Of a stretch of DNA of 64,000 nt, positions 33,224 through 43,395 are shown piece after piece. The stretch is from Pegoplata infirma. Its lineage: Eukaryota; Arthropoda; Insecta; Diptera; Anthomyiidae. A model generated the notes under the pieces. That model had not been told where the DNA came from. It searched no databases and was given only the letters and a program-made list of their open reading frames with translations. A program made the translations under genes and the position numbers. How positions within the stretch are numbered: position 1 is the stretch's first letter; each line of letters begins with the position of its first letter. The DNA is taken from the NCBI GenBank assembly GCA_963921195.1, contig OY992538.1:55232852-55296851 (forward strand), read 5' to 3'.

Positions 33224-33953
33224 CACAGAAAATAATCAAAATCAAATTTAAATCAACAAACAGCAATTGTAAATCAACCAAACATGATATCAACCAAACA
33301 TTTAGTAAAAACGGCCGCCAGTTAGTCTATAATACAAAACTTCGACTTTCCCAGCAAAAACTTCGCTTACCAAGTAATTAACTTAGGGGGTTAGCAAAAA
33401 TATGAGTAACTAGTTACCTCCCAATTTCAATGTTAATTACTTTAACACGGTGATGTCATTGGAGGTAACCACATTTTGCCGTTTTTGGCGCAATGTAATG
33501 CTAATGGTAATTTGTAGTATTCAAAGCCATTACCTCGTAAGCGAGGCTGGAAGGGGTACCCATTACCAAGTTTTTGCTGGGTTGTTTTCAACAAACTCTG
33601 TCAAGTAATTTTATTTCAAAATTATTTTCTCATGTCAACAAACATTTTTTGTGTTTGTTGATTTTCTTTGTTGAAAACAAAAATAAATTTTTTTTCGTTT
33701 GTCAGATCAACAAATTGTGTTTGTGTTTGTTGAATTTCTTTGTTGAAAAAAAATTCAAGGTTTTGTAGGTTTGTCAATACAAATAATAATTAAAGAGAAC
33801 TATTACAATCTCATTAATTAAATATTTTTTCAACAATCAAAATTTACAAACGTTTTTTGATATTACTAATTTCCGTATAGGAGCACTTTCAGTGGAAAAA
33901 TTAATTGTATTCACAAATATGGGGGTCAATATAACAATTCGTTTTTTTCTGTG
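33224..33953. mobile_element. TIR element, family D (CACAGAAAA ends), TA-flanked
   Basis: The ends CACAGAAAATAATC and GTTTTTTTCTGTG are inverted, with TA at 33222-33223 and 33954-33955. The interior is rich in TTTGTTGATTTCTTTGTTG-like words. A CCC-ended MITE is nested at 33350. Confidence 0.7.
33350..33581. mobile_element. CCCAG-ended MITE, 232 bp, TT duplication
   Basis: The ends CCCAGCAAAAACTTCG and CAAGTTTTTGCTGGG are inverted. TT lies on each side (33348-33349, 33582-33583). TTACCAAGTAATTA and GGTAAT words recur inside. Confidence 0.75.
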
Positions 33954-34833
33954 TAGCCAAAAAAATTTTACAAAAAATTTTCACAAACTTTTCTTGTCAT
34001 TTTACAAGGTTTTTTTTTTTTGAGTGTACTAAAATTAAGATGAAATATCATTTGAAATTGGAAAACTATCGAATAAGATTAAAAAAAAAGTAGAAAAGTT
34101 AAATTCGACTCGGCCGAATCTATGAATACCCTCCACAATGCCTTTTTTAAGTGATAATACATTTTCAAATGTGAAAAAAATTAAATTTTTAATTAGAAAT
34201 ATTTTATTTTGTGTAAAAAAACTTTTTTATTTAGTAATTTTTGAAAAAAAAAAAAATAATTTACTAATTTTTTTTTTTTTTAGTGTAAAATTTTTTTCGA
34301 GTGTATTTTTTTTTTTAGTGTAAAAATATTTTTGAGTGACAAAAATACGTTGTAAAATATTTTTGTGACTTACCAATGTTTTTAAAATATGTTTATCGGG
34401 TATTCAACACGTGAATTTAAAATGAAACTAATCTGAAATTCACGGTTTTGCTAATAACTACACTCAAAAAAAAAAATCTGGTAAAACGTCTGGTAAAATG
34501 CCTTGTAATACCGTTCTACCAATATTTAACAATTTTCCTTGTTTTTTAATAAAAAATCTTGTACTTTGCTCAAACGAGAACTACAGTTTTATTCGTAATT
34601 TTACAAAAAAAAACTGTTATTTTACAAAAATTATTTTATACGAGGATTTATGTCGTTTAACAAAAAAAAAACGATTTTTTTTGTAAATTTTCTTTTTTTT
34701 TTTAATTTTGCAAGTCCCGGACAAATTTTTTTTTTTTTATTGACAAATATTTAAAACAAAATTTTGAAAATTTTATTACAAGGATTCTAGTTAATTTACA
34801 AAAAAACAGTTATTTTACAAAAATCTTTGTATT

Positions 34834-35450
34834 CCCGAGTAAAAAAGTTCCTATATAGTTGTATATAATTTTATAAACATCATATATGATTAAATAGAAT
34901 TATATAGAATTTGATGCGAAAAATGAGTCGATAAAACTATATAAAATTTGAGCAATGTTCCATATATTTTGATAAATTTTTTATATAATTTTATGCGAAA
35001 TTTGGACCCCTATTTTTATATAATAATAACAAATTATATAATCAGATGTAATTATATAAAAATATATAAAATTGTATAAAACTGTATAAAGCTATATAAA
35101 GTTACATAAAATTATATATAATTTTATATAATTAAAACCAAATTTTATGATTTATATAAAATTTGATATAATTTTATATAACTTTATAAAATTATATATT
35201 GTTTTATATAATTTGATATAGTTGTATATAATTATATCTGATTATATAAATTTGCTGTTGTTATATAAAAATAGGGGTCCAAATTTCGCATAAAATTATA
35301 TAAAAAATTTATCAAAACATAAGTAACATTGATAAAATTTTATATGGTTTTATCGACTCATTTTTCGCATCAAATTCTATATAATTCTATTTAATCATAT
35401 ATAATGTTTATAAAATTATATACAACTATATAGGAACTTTTTTACTCGGG
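34834..35450. mobile_element. CCCGAG-ended AT-rich palindromic element, TT duplication
   Basis: The ends CCCGAGTAAAAAAGTTCCTA and TAGGAACTTTTTTACTCGGG are perfect inverted copies over at least 20 bases, and the inverted similarity runs through most of the 617 bases (GGACCCCTATTTTTATATAA with its complement). TT lies on each side (34832-34833, 35451-35452). The body is TATATAAAATT-rich. Confidence 0.85.
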
Positions 35451-35851
35451 TTACGAGGATTTATGTTGTTTAACAAAAACATTTTTTTTTTTGTAAATTT
35501 ACCATTTTGGTTTGTAAATTTACCATTTTTTTAAACATATTTACCATTTTTATACCCTTCCAGCCAAATCGGTCCAGTGGTTCAAAAGTTATGAGCAAAA
35601 GAGTAAATTTCGGCAAGGGTGTTTTGCGAATTTACGAGATAAAAAACACGATAACTTTCGAAAGACAATAATGAGACTACTGAAGCTTGGCATGTATCTT
35701 TGCCGTTCCCCGGGTCTGTTTGGTATTAAATTTCAGCTCAATCGGTCCAGTGGTTCAAAAGTTATAAGCAAAACCCTGAATTTCAGATTAGTTTCATCTA
35801 AAATGCCACGTGTTTTAACAAGTTTTAAAGGCATTGGTGGTAACTTAACAA

Positions 35852-37107
35852 CCCTAGTAAAAATCATTTCGTATATAGCCATGTATAAATTTATACAAAT
35901 ATATCTTTTTATACATACTGAGACCTTATTATATTTAATTATATAAAAAATTTCTCAGATAAGACCAAATTTCGTATCAAATTATATAAAATTTGATATA
36001 ACTCACGATAAAATTTTATAAAATTTGATACGAATTTTGGTCTTATCTGAGAAATTTTTTATATAATTTTATATAATTAGATCATTTTATGTAAAACTAG
36101 ATATATTTGTATCAATTTATACATGGATATTAGAGTGTCCCTTATTTTGGAAATGTTGGAAATGTTGAGACGGTACCCCCTCATTTTTTTCCTTTTGACT
36201 AAAAAATAACTCAGGAAAAATTTTACGCCCCTACGACCACGCCTTCCCTACGCGACGGGGCCTTAAAGAACGGGGCCTTAAAAATAATTTTTCCATACAA
36301 ACCAAAAATTTTTTTTTTGATTTTTAATTTTTTTGTTATTAATTATAATATTACTTGGTTAGCTTATTCATGTCAAAAAATTTGATTTTGGTGGGATGAG
36401 GCTTTCAGTTCTAAAAAATTTTTCGAAAAAAAAAATTTTGAGCTTTTGGGGTCCTACAGTAAAAATTTTTTAAAATTTTTTTTTTTTTAGTTTTGACAAG
36501 CAACGGTTTTAGTTGTAATGTTGCTTTTAATGGTATATATTCATAAAAAAATATTATTCATATCTGTGACATTATGATCGTGTATAGAAAAACATCAAAA
36601 ATGCAGTTTTTACCCTTTTTTAGATCACGATAAAGATGTCACAGATAGGAATAATATTTTTTTATGAAAATATATCATTAAAAGCAACAATTCAACTAAA
36701 ACGGTTGCTTGCCAAAACTAAAAAAATTTTTTTTTTAAAAAATTTTTACTGTAGGACCCCAAAAGCTCTAAATTTTTTTTTTCGAAAAATTTTTTAGAAC
36801 TGAAAGCTTCATCCCACCAAAATCAAATTTTTTGTCGTGAATAAGCTAATCAAGTAATATTATAATTAATAACAAAAAAATTAAAAATCAAAAAAAAATT
36901 TTTTGCTTTGTATGAAAAAATGATTTTTAAGGCCCCGCTCTTTACGGCCCCGTCGCGTAGGGAAGGCGTGGTCGTAGGGGCGTAAAATTTTTCCTGATTT
37001 ATTTTTTAGTCAAAAGGAAAAAAATGAAGGGGTACCGTCTCAACATTTCCAACATTTCCAAAATAAGGGACACTCTAATGGATATATACAAAACCATTAT
37101 ACTAGGG
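35852..37107. mobile_element. CCCTAG-ended palindromic element, AA duplication, containing a hAT foldback
   Basis: The ends CCCTAGTAAAAATCATTTCG and ATTATACTAGGG are inverted; GTATATAGCCATGTATAAAT pairs with the right arm. AA lies on each side (35850-35851, 37108-37109), and the empty site (TTAACAATGCTT) is seen in the sister DINE near 30100. Without the nested foldback it is about 300 bases. Confidence 0.75.
36131..37077. mobile_element. hAT foldback, 947 bp, perfect 8-bp duplication ATGGATAT
   Basis: ATGGATAT at 36123-36130 and 37078-37085 brackets inverted ends TAGAGTGTCCCTTATTTTGG and CCAAAATAAGGGACACTCTA. The arms are about 452 bases each (36131-36582, 36626-37077), highly similar, with a loop of about 43 bases. 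The arms contain unusually GC-rich CCACGCCTTCCCTACGCGAC. It has no coding capacity and must be mobilised in trans. Confidence 0.92.
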
Positions 37108-37755
37108 AATGCTTTTCAAACTTGTTTAATTTTAAAGCAATGCTTTTTAAACTTGTTTAGTTTAAAGCATTGGTAACTTAAAAATTACACTCGAAAAAAA
37201 TTTTACACTCAAAAAAAATTTTACACTCAAAAAAATTTTAAACTCAAAAAAAAAATTTACAGAAAAAAATTTATTTTTTTTTTAAAAAAATTACAATATT
37301 TTGTGTACATACATACGTACGTGCATTTACTGAGAAATTTTTGTACAGTAAAAAAACATTACACTCGAAAAAAATTTTACACCCAAAAAAAAATTAGTAT
37401 TTTTTCTTTTTTTAAAAAAAAAATGACAAAAAAAGAGTTTTTTACTCAAAATAAAAATATTTCTAATCAAAAATGCATTGTGGAGGGTATTCATAGATTC
37501 GGCAAAGTCGAATTTAACTTTTCTACTTGTTTCTTGTAAATTTACCATTTTTTTTTTTTTTCCGGTTTTGAAACAATATTTTTACCAATAAAATAGGTTA
37601 TTTTACCAATTTTTGGCATATTCAAAGTTACGAGGAAATCCTCGTAATTTTACGAGAATTTTACCTACCTCCTATTTTACGAGAATAGCCTCGTAAAATC
37701 ACGAGATTTTTTGGTAACTTTACAAGGTTTTTTTTTTGAGTGTATTGAACCACTA

Positions 37756-38570
37756 CACTCAAAATATTTTGTAGGCAAAAACAAAAGAAAAACACACTTA
37801 AAACCAGTGAATAAACAATTGAAAACCATCCCAGTAATTATTCATTTGTTTTAAAAACATCAACATTTATTTTTTACTGTTGGCAAAATTTTCTAAAATA
37901 AATAACACTAAACATTAAAAAATTACGGTTTTTTCATTCTTTTTTACCAACAAATTCGAAAAAAATAACCTACGAAAACATTAAAAATTAATGATAGTTC
38001 TGTTATTTTTACCAACAAATTCCAAAAAAATAACCTACCAAAACATTAAAAATTAATGATTTCGTAGGTTATTTTATACAATTTTCTATTGAAATATTTT
38101 TTTAAAATTTTTTAATAAAATTTTGGGGAATCGATCCCGCAATCAACTACATTCTGGCCAGACACTCTATCCATCGTGCCAAAGCCACTTGATACAAATA
38201 TGTTTTTATATTTCTATAAATAATTTTTTGATTTTTTTTTTTCTACAAACAAATAACTGACTTGTGTAGGTAAAAACTAATGATATATCATTAAAAAATA
38301 CCAACAATTTAAAAAAAAATTACTTACACAAATCATTAAAAATTTAAAGAATAATCAGTAGTTTTTACTTACAGAACAAAAATAAATGACTTTATAAATT
38401 AAATGTTAGTGAAAGTCTTTATTTTTTAGTGTGTTATTTTTGAAACAAAGGACTGATGTAGTCATTAATAAAAACTGAACATCAAACAAATGTTTTTTTC
38501 TTTTAAAAACGACTAAACGGAAAACTTTTTAAATAAACTACAAACAGTTAATGACATAATTTTTTGAGTG
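37756..38570. mobile_element. TIR element, family E, TA-flanked, without SINE
   Basis: The ends are CACTCAAAATATTTTGTAGG and ACATAATTTTTTGAGTG, with TA at 37754-37755 and 38571-38572. Nearly identical to the copy at 18339 apart from the SINE. Its centre (about 38132-38190, minus strand) has GGATCGATTCC and GGCACGATGGATAG, tRNA-like B and A box relics. Confidence 0.85.
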
Positions 38571-38839
38571 TAGACCGATTTGGCTGAAATTCAATTCGAA
38601 CCAGGCCAGGGGAACGACAAATAAATATGCCAAGCTTTTGCATCCTAAGAATTGCGTTTCGAAAGTTAGCGTGTTTTTTATCTCGTAAATTCACGAAAAC
38701 TCCTTGCCAAAATTCAGTCTTTTGCTCATAACTTTTGAACTACTGGACCGATTTCGCTGGATTGCAATACCAACCTGAGCAGGTAAATGCCCAACATATA
38801 TGCCAAACTTCAGGAGCAGGTAAATGCCCAACGTACATA

Positions 38840-39235
38840 CACTCAAAAAATTATGTAGGTAAATTCCAGTGAATATTCACTTAAAACAAATGAACTTTTA
38901 TTTAAAAACCATTCCACTGTTTTTTCATTAAAAATAAAATCATATTACAGTCAATTTTGAATGTTAAGTTAATGACAAACCAAAACATTAAAAAACTACT
39001 GAATATTCATTTATTTTGTATTAAAAAACAGTAAAATTACAGAAGAAATTTTTTACTGCCGAAAATAAATGTAACAGAAAATTCATTTTTAAGACAGTAA
39101 ATTATATTTTTTAAACTACAGAAATAGTAAAAAAATTGAATCCTTTATAAAATAAGTGATTTTTCTTTTAAAATAACTTTACTGATTACTTTTTAAAATA
39201 ACCTACAAACAGTTAATGACATAATTTTCTTAGTG
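38840..39235. mobile_element. TIR element, family F, TA-flanked
   Basis: The ends CACTCAAAAAATTATGTAGG and CATAATTTTCTTAGTG are inverted, with TA on both sides (38838-38839, 39236-39237). It shares the TTAATGACATAAT end with family E but has a different, shorter body. Confidence 0.75.
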
Positions 39236-39360
39236 TACACTTTATGTGGTCCTAGACCAATATTTCAAGGTGTTTCAAACGGAATGACAAACTTTTATAT
39301 ACCCTCTATCACTAGAGTGCACTCGAGTGGAGGGTATACAAAGTTGAAAAGAAATTCGTA

Positions 39361-39903
39361 CACACAAAAAAAAACTTTGTCAAATTACTAGGAAAAGTCT
39401 CGTAATCCCATTTTACTAATATTTGACAGTTTTCCTTGTTTTTTAACAAACAAGTTTGGATAAAAATTTACATTTTTGTTTGTAATTTTGCAATTTATTT
39501 TGTAATTTTACAAATTTCCAAGATAATTTTACAAAAAAATCTAGTAAATTCAGGAGAATTCCTTGTAATTTGAATTACGCCATAAAACTCTAAATTTACA
39601 ATTTTATTGGTAAAAACCTTGTAAAATTACAAAATTATTTGTAAAAATCTTGTAAAATTACTAGAAATTCTCGAAAAATAGGAGGTAGCAAAAAATCTGT
39701 AAAATTACGAAACCTCTTTGTAAATTTTATCGTGTCAAAAAATTTGTAAATTCACAATTTTATTGGTAAAACCTTGTAAAATTACAAAATTATTGGTAAA
39801 CATCTTGTAAAATTACTAGGAATTTTTGTCAAATAGAGGGTAGCAAACAAGAAAAAGTTACAAGTTTTTCTTGTAATTTTACAAGGTTTTTTTTTTTTGA
39901 GTG
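39361..39903. mobile_element. TIR element, family C, TA-flanked
   Basis: CACACAAAAAAAAACTTTG start, CAAGG-T(n)-GAGTG end, TA at 39359-39360 and 39904-39905. First of three clustered copies. Confidence 0.65.
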
Positions 39904-39917
39904 TAAGAGAGTTCCTA

Positions 39918-40284
39918 CACAAAACAAAAAAAAAATTACTAGGAAAAGTCTCGTAATCCCATTTTACCAATATTTGACAGTATTCCTTGTTTTTTAACAA
40001 ACAAATTTGGATTAAAATTTACATTTTTGTTCGTAATTTTTCAATTTGATTTGTAAAAATTTTTTAAGATAGTAAAATTACGAAACCTCTTTGTAAATTT
40101 TATCGTGTCAAAAAATTTATAAATTTAAAATTTTATTGGTAAAAACCTTGTAAAATTACAAAATTATAGGTAAAAATCTTTTAAATTAATAGGAAATTTT
40201 GTCAAATAGGAGGTAGCAAACAAATAGGAGGTAAAAAAAAGTTACAAGTTTTTCTTGTAATTTAATTTTTTTTTTTTTTGAGTG
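39918..40284. mobile_element. TIR element, family C, TA-flanked, shortened
   Basis: It starts CACAAAACAAAAAAAAAA and ends TTTTTTTTTTGAGTG, with TA at 39916-39917 and 40285-40286. Internal deletion relative to the neighbour at 39361. Confidence 0.6.
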
Positions 40285-40286
40285 TA

Positions 40287-40727
40287 GTAAAAGTATTAAT
40301 TTTATTGGTAAAAAGTTGTAAAATTACAAACAATTTTGAAGCTTTTTATCAATAAAATTGTTAATTTACAACTTTTTTGACGCGATATAACATATAAAGA
40401 GTTTTTTGCTACCTCTTATTTTACGACAATTCCTAGTAAAAATTACAAACTTTTTTGTAATTGTACAAGATTTTCACCTATAAAATTGTAAATTTACAAC
40501 TTTTTGGCGAAATCAAATTTACAAGAAATTCTCGTAAATTAACTAGATCCTTTTTGTAAAAAAATCTTAGAAATTTGTTAAATTACAAGAAAAACTGTAA
40601 AATTACAAAAAAATGTAAATTTCGATCGAAAATTATTTGTTAAAAAACAAGGAAAACTGTCAAATATTGGTAAAATGGGATTACGAGACTTTTTCTAGTA
40701 ATTTGACAAGGTTTTTTGTTTTGAATG
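40287..40727. mobile_element. TIR element, family C, opposite orientation, left end missing
   Basis: The order of internal words (GGAAAACTGTCAAATATTGG, GGGATTACGAGAC) is reversed relative to the two copies before it. It ends GACAAGGTTTTTTGTTTTGA-ATG followed by TA. The left terminus is not resolved. Confidence 0.5.
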
Positions 40728-41054
40728 TAGGGGGTTACCAAATTACATCCCTAATAATACAGTAGCCTTTTCTTTATTACATTTCAAAATGATTTCAATT
40801 AAGTTCATCAGATCATGAGTTCAATCGAAATTAAATTAGCTATTATTAACATACTTTTGTGAGAAATTTTTTACACATTGCTACCGACTTTTATCAATAA
40901 CTGCAAATGAAACAACAAGTGAAATTATTTATGCAAATTTCTATTTAATTATATAAAACATTGTTTAAAAAAAACAAATGCCTGTTGTAAGATCATTGAC
41001 TGACATGACTTGTGATACACAGTAGTATTTCATTATATTGTAAATACAGACCAG
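40728..41054. other. Unassigned non-coding segment
   Basis: No repeats or coding signal recognised. Confidence 0.35.
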
Positions 41055-41778
41055 TAGCCCGTTTCTGTAATTAAAGTGAGAAGTTTTCGCATCGAAAAAT
41101 ATGAAACAAAAAATTCCACAGTTTCTCGACTCCGGAATAAAAACTGTTTCTGTATGTCAATGCGAAAACGCCAGCGTTTATATTGGAATATTCCAAGATA
41201 GCTGTCAAAAAAGTAATCAAAGTGAGAAAATAGTAAGAAAACAAAAAAAAAATAACACGGAGCAATTTAAATTATTGTTTACGGATCATTTAAAAGCAAT
41301 AAAATAAATATAAAAAAAATAAAATTATATATTGTTGTTAATAATGTAATTGTGATGTATTGATAACAGCATTTTTGCATTTAGAGATTCTTTGATTTTT
41401 CTAAAATTTGTGAAAAAATATAATAAATTAGATATTTATACAAACACAAAACAAGTAATTTGTATTTTTCTTACTATTTTTATCCATTTTTGATTTATTA
41501 TGATTTTTTTAATGTTTTTATTTCTTTTTGTCCAAGTCTCCCACCGTTTTAAAATGTGAGTTTTTTTGACACTTCAAATACAAAAGTTTTCGACCAATTA
41601 CTTTACAGAAACAATTTTCTCGCATCATTCCAATAAGTTTAAAAGTTTTCGCACAACAAAGTTACAGAAACAGTAAAACGTGAAAAGTCACTTTTTGTGC
41701 CGATTTACAATGTTTTCGTTTCATTTCACATGTTTCATGCGAGAAATCTTTCGATTCGAGAGTTACAGAAATCAGCTA
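41055..41778. mobile_element. Putative TIR element, TAGCCCGTTTCTGTAA ends
   Basis: TAGCCCGTTTCTGTAATT at the left and AGTTACAGAAATCAGCTA at the right are inverted with mismatches. TTACAGAAACA and TTTTCGCA words recur throughout. The flanking octamers do not match, so the superfamily is open. Open frames at 41071-41307 lie inside and are not genes. Confidence 0.5.
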
Positions 41779-42043
41779 CAGCATGTCAAAATTTATACAA
41801 TTTTTTTGCTGATTGTTGATTGTTTTGAGAAAATAATAAAAAAAAACTGAAATATTTTTAGGCCAACAAAAAGTATAAATGAAGACGATTGTTTTTGCCA
41901 TAAGGGTTTGAAATTTTTTGTTTAAAATATCAAGCAATTTTCATTTTTCAAACCTATTTTAAAATATAAAGGGGTTTTAAGTAAAACAAATACGAATTTT
42001 GTGTACCCTACCCGGATGTTGATAATTTAGTTAATACACTTAA
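41779..42043. other. Unassigned non-coding segment
   Basis: AT-rich sequence; nothing recognised apart from the TTAA at its right edge. Confidence 0.35.
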
Positions 42044-42589
42044 CACGTTGACTGCCAACTACGAGTTATCTCGTACTACCTAAAACTACCACTTTTTATG
42101 TAGCTACGAGTAAAACCGTGTTATAATAGTGTTAGTATCGATAAATGGCTTCTGGGAAAAGAAAAAAATTTTGGGTTTGGCTTCCGTGAGCTTTTTTTTA
42201 TTAAAAAAAAAAAAAAAATTTATGGAAAAATTCATTCAATATAATGCAAAAATTCATTCAATATAATGGAAACATTAACTCAAAAATCAAAAATGATGTT
42301 TTTTTTAGGAGAAAAAGTACCTACGAATTAACTCGTATTTGGCTTCTGCGTAGCGACTACGAGATAATTCTCTTTCCCAGAAGCCAACTACGAGATAATT
42401 CGTAGCGAGTTCTTTCCCAGAAGCCAACTACGAGATAACTCGTAGGTCCTTTTTCTCCTTTAAAAAACATCATTTTTGATTTTTGATGATACCAATGATC
42501 TAGAAATAGAGTTTTTAGTAATATAATGTTAAAAATTCAAAATGTAATTTTTGGCCAGTTTTCTGAAAATGGCCTTGGCAGTCAACGTG
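42044..42589. mobile_element. piggyBac-like MITE, TTAA duplication, CACGTTGACTGCC ends
   Basis: TTAA at 42040-42043 and 42590-42593 flanks inverted ends CACGTTGACTGCCAA and TTGGCAGTCAACGTG. A TTAA duplication is the mark of piggyBac-type transposition. The interior carries repeated CAACTACGAGATAACTCGTA hairpins. Confidence 0.85.
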
Positions 42590-42716
42590 TTAAAGAAAAA
42601 TTCTCCATACATTGATGAAGGTCACCGCTAGACTTATAACACTATGCAACACATAAAGAATTTTTGAAAAACACAAGAATTTGACTATATAGGTTCGATT
42701 CTTCTACCAAAAAGTA

Positions 42717-43240
42717 CACTAAAAAAAACCTTGTAAAATTACAAAAAAAACTTGTAACTTTTTTTTTTTGCTACCTCCTATTTAAAAAAAAATTCGTAGT
42801 AATTTTACAAGCTTTTTACCAATAATTTTGTAATTTTACAAGGTTTCTACCAATAAAATTGTAAATTTACAAATTTTTTGACACGATAAAATTTACAAGG
42901 AGGTTTCGTATATTTACTTAATTTTTGCTACCTCCTATTTTACAAGAATTCCTAGTAATTTTACAAGCTTTTTACCGATACTTATGTAATTTTACAAGCT
43001 TTTTACCAATAAAATTGTAAATTTACAGTTTTTTTTGGCGCATTTAAAATTACAAGGAATTCTCGTGAATTTACTTGATTTTTTTTTTGTAAAATTATCT
43101 TGGAAATTTGTAAAATTACAAAAAAAAAATTGTAAAACTAAAAAAAATATGTAAATTTCGATCCTAATTTGTTTGTTAAAAAACAAAGAAAACTGTCAAA
43201 TATTGGTAAAATAGGAAAACTAGACTTTTCCTAGTAAAAT
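42717..43240. mobile_element. TIR element, family C, right end missing
   Basis: It begins CACTAAAAAAAACCTTGTAA after TA (42715-42716). The far end breaks up near AGACTTTTCCTAGTAAAATA. Confidence 0.55.
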
Positions 43241-43277
43241 AACTTTTTCTTGGATTTTTTTGAAAAAATTTTGAAAA

Positions 43278-43393
43278 ACAAGTAGAAAAGTTAAATTCTA
43301 CTATGAATACCCTCAACAATGCACCTTCTAAAAAATAGTAAATTTTTTAACGTGAAAAAAATTAACAATTTTCTAAATGCCCCATTGGGCCCC
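43278..43393 (-). mobile_element. DINE-like 3' end fragment, family B
   Basis: ACAAGTAGAAAAGTTAAATT and GAATACCCTCAACAATGCAC are the family B 3' end read on the minus strand. The hairpin arm is partly deleted. Confidence 0.6.
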
Positions 43394-43395
43394 TA

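Larger units (their letters stand above)
32929..34026. mobile_element. TIR element, family C, TA-flanked, with nested insertion
   Basis: It starts CACACAAAAAAAACCTTG and ends ACAAGG-T(n)-GAGTG, with TA at 32927-32928 and 34027-34028. Its body is split by the element at 33224-33953; joining the flanks restores the GGGAGATAGCCAAAAA reading expected from other copies. Confidence 0.7.
35551..37530 (+). mobile_element. DINE-like element, family B, 5' region deleted, with nested insertion
   Basis: TATACCCTTCCAGCC joins the 5' tip directly to the internal CAGCCAAATCGGTCCAGTGG block, so the GTCY core is deleted. The 3' end is intact (GGGTATTCATAGATTCGGC, TTTTCTACTTGT). It is inserted into a T-run in the family C element and is itself interrupted at 35852. 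Confidence 0.75.
34461..37742. mobile_element. TIR element, family C, carrying three further layers
   Basis: It starts CACTCAAAAAAAAAAATCTG and ends CAAGGTTTTTTTTTTGAGTG, with TA at 34459-34460 and 37743-37744. The family C body (TTTACCATTTT, CTCGTAAAATCACGAG) appears at 34461-34831, 35453-35550 and 37531-37742, interrupted by a CCC palindrome and by a DINE copy. Confidence 0.75.
34089..39338 (-). mobile_element. Host DINE-like element, family B, expanded to 5.2 kb by nested insertions
   Basis: The left part (34089-34458) holds the 3' hairpin end TTCGACTCGGCCGAA; 37745-37753 and 38571-38837 hold the middle (TTGAACCACTAGACCGATTT, GGATTGCAATACCAACC); 39238-39338 holds the 5' end (GACCAATATTTC, CTCTATCACTAGAG, GGGTATA). 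Removing the three inserted TIR elements (34461, 37756, 38840) with one TA each rebuilds a continuous family B sequence. Confidence 0.85.

Noticed and set aside
41071..41307. Candidate small genes on both strands
   Set aside because: They lie within a putative TIR element with recurring TTACAGAAAC words and lack any domain or splice context.
42044..42600. Operator-like CTACGAGATAACTCGTAG palindromes as regulatory sites
   Set aside because: They lie entirely inside a TTAA-flanked MITE and occur nowhere near a recognisable promoter or gene.
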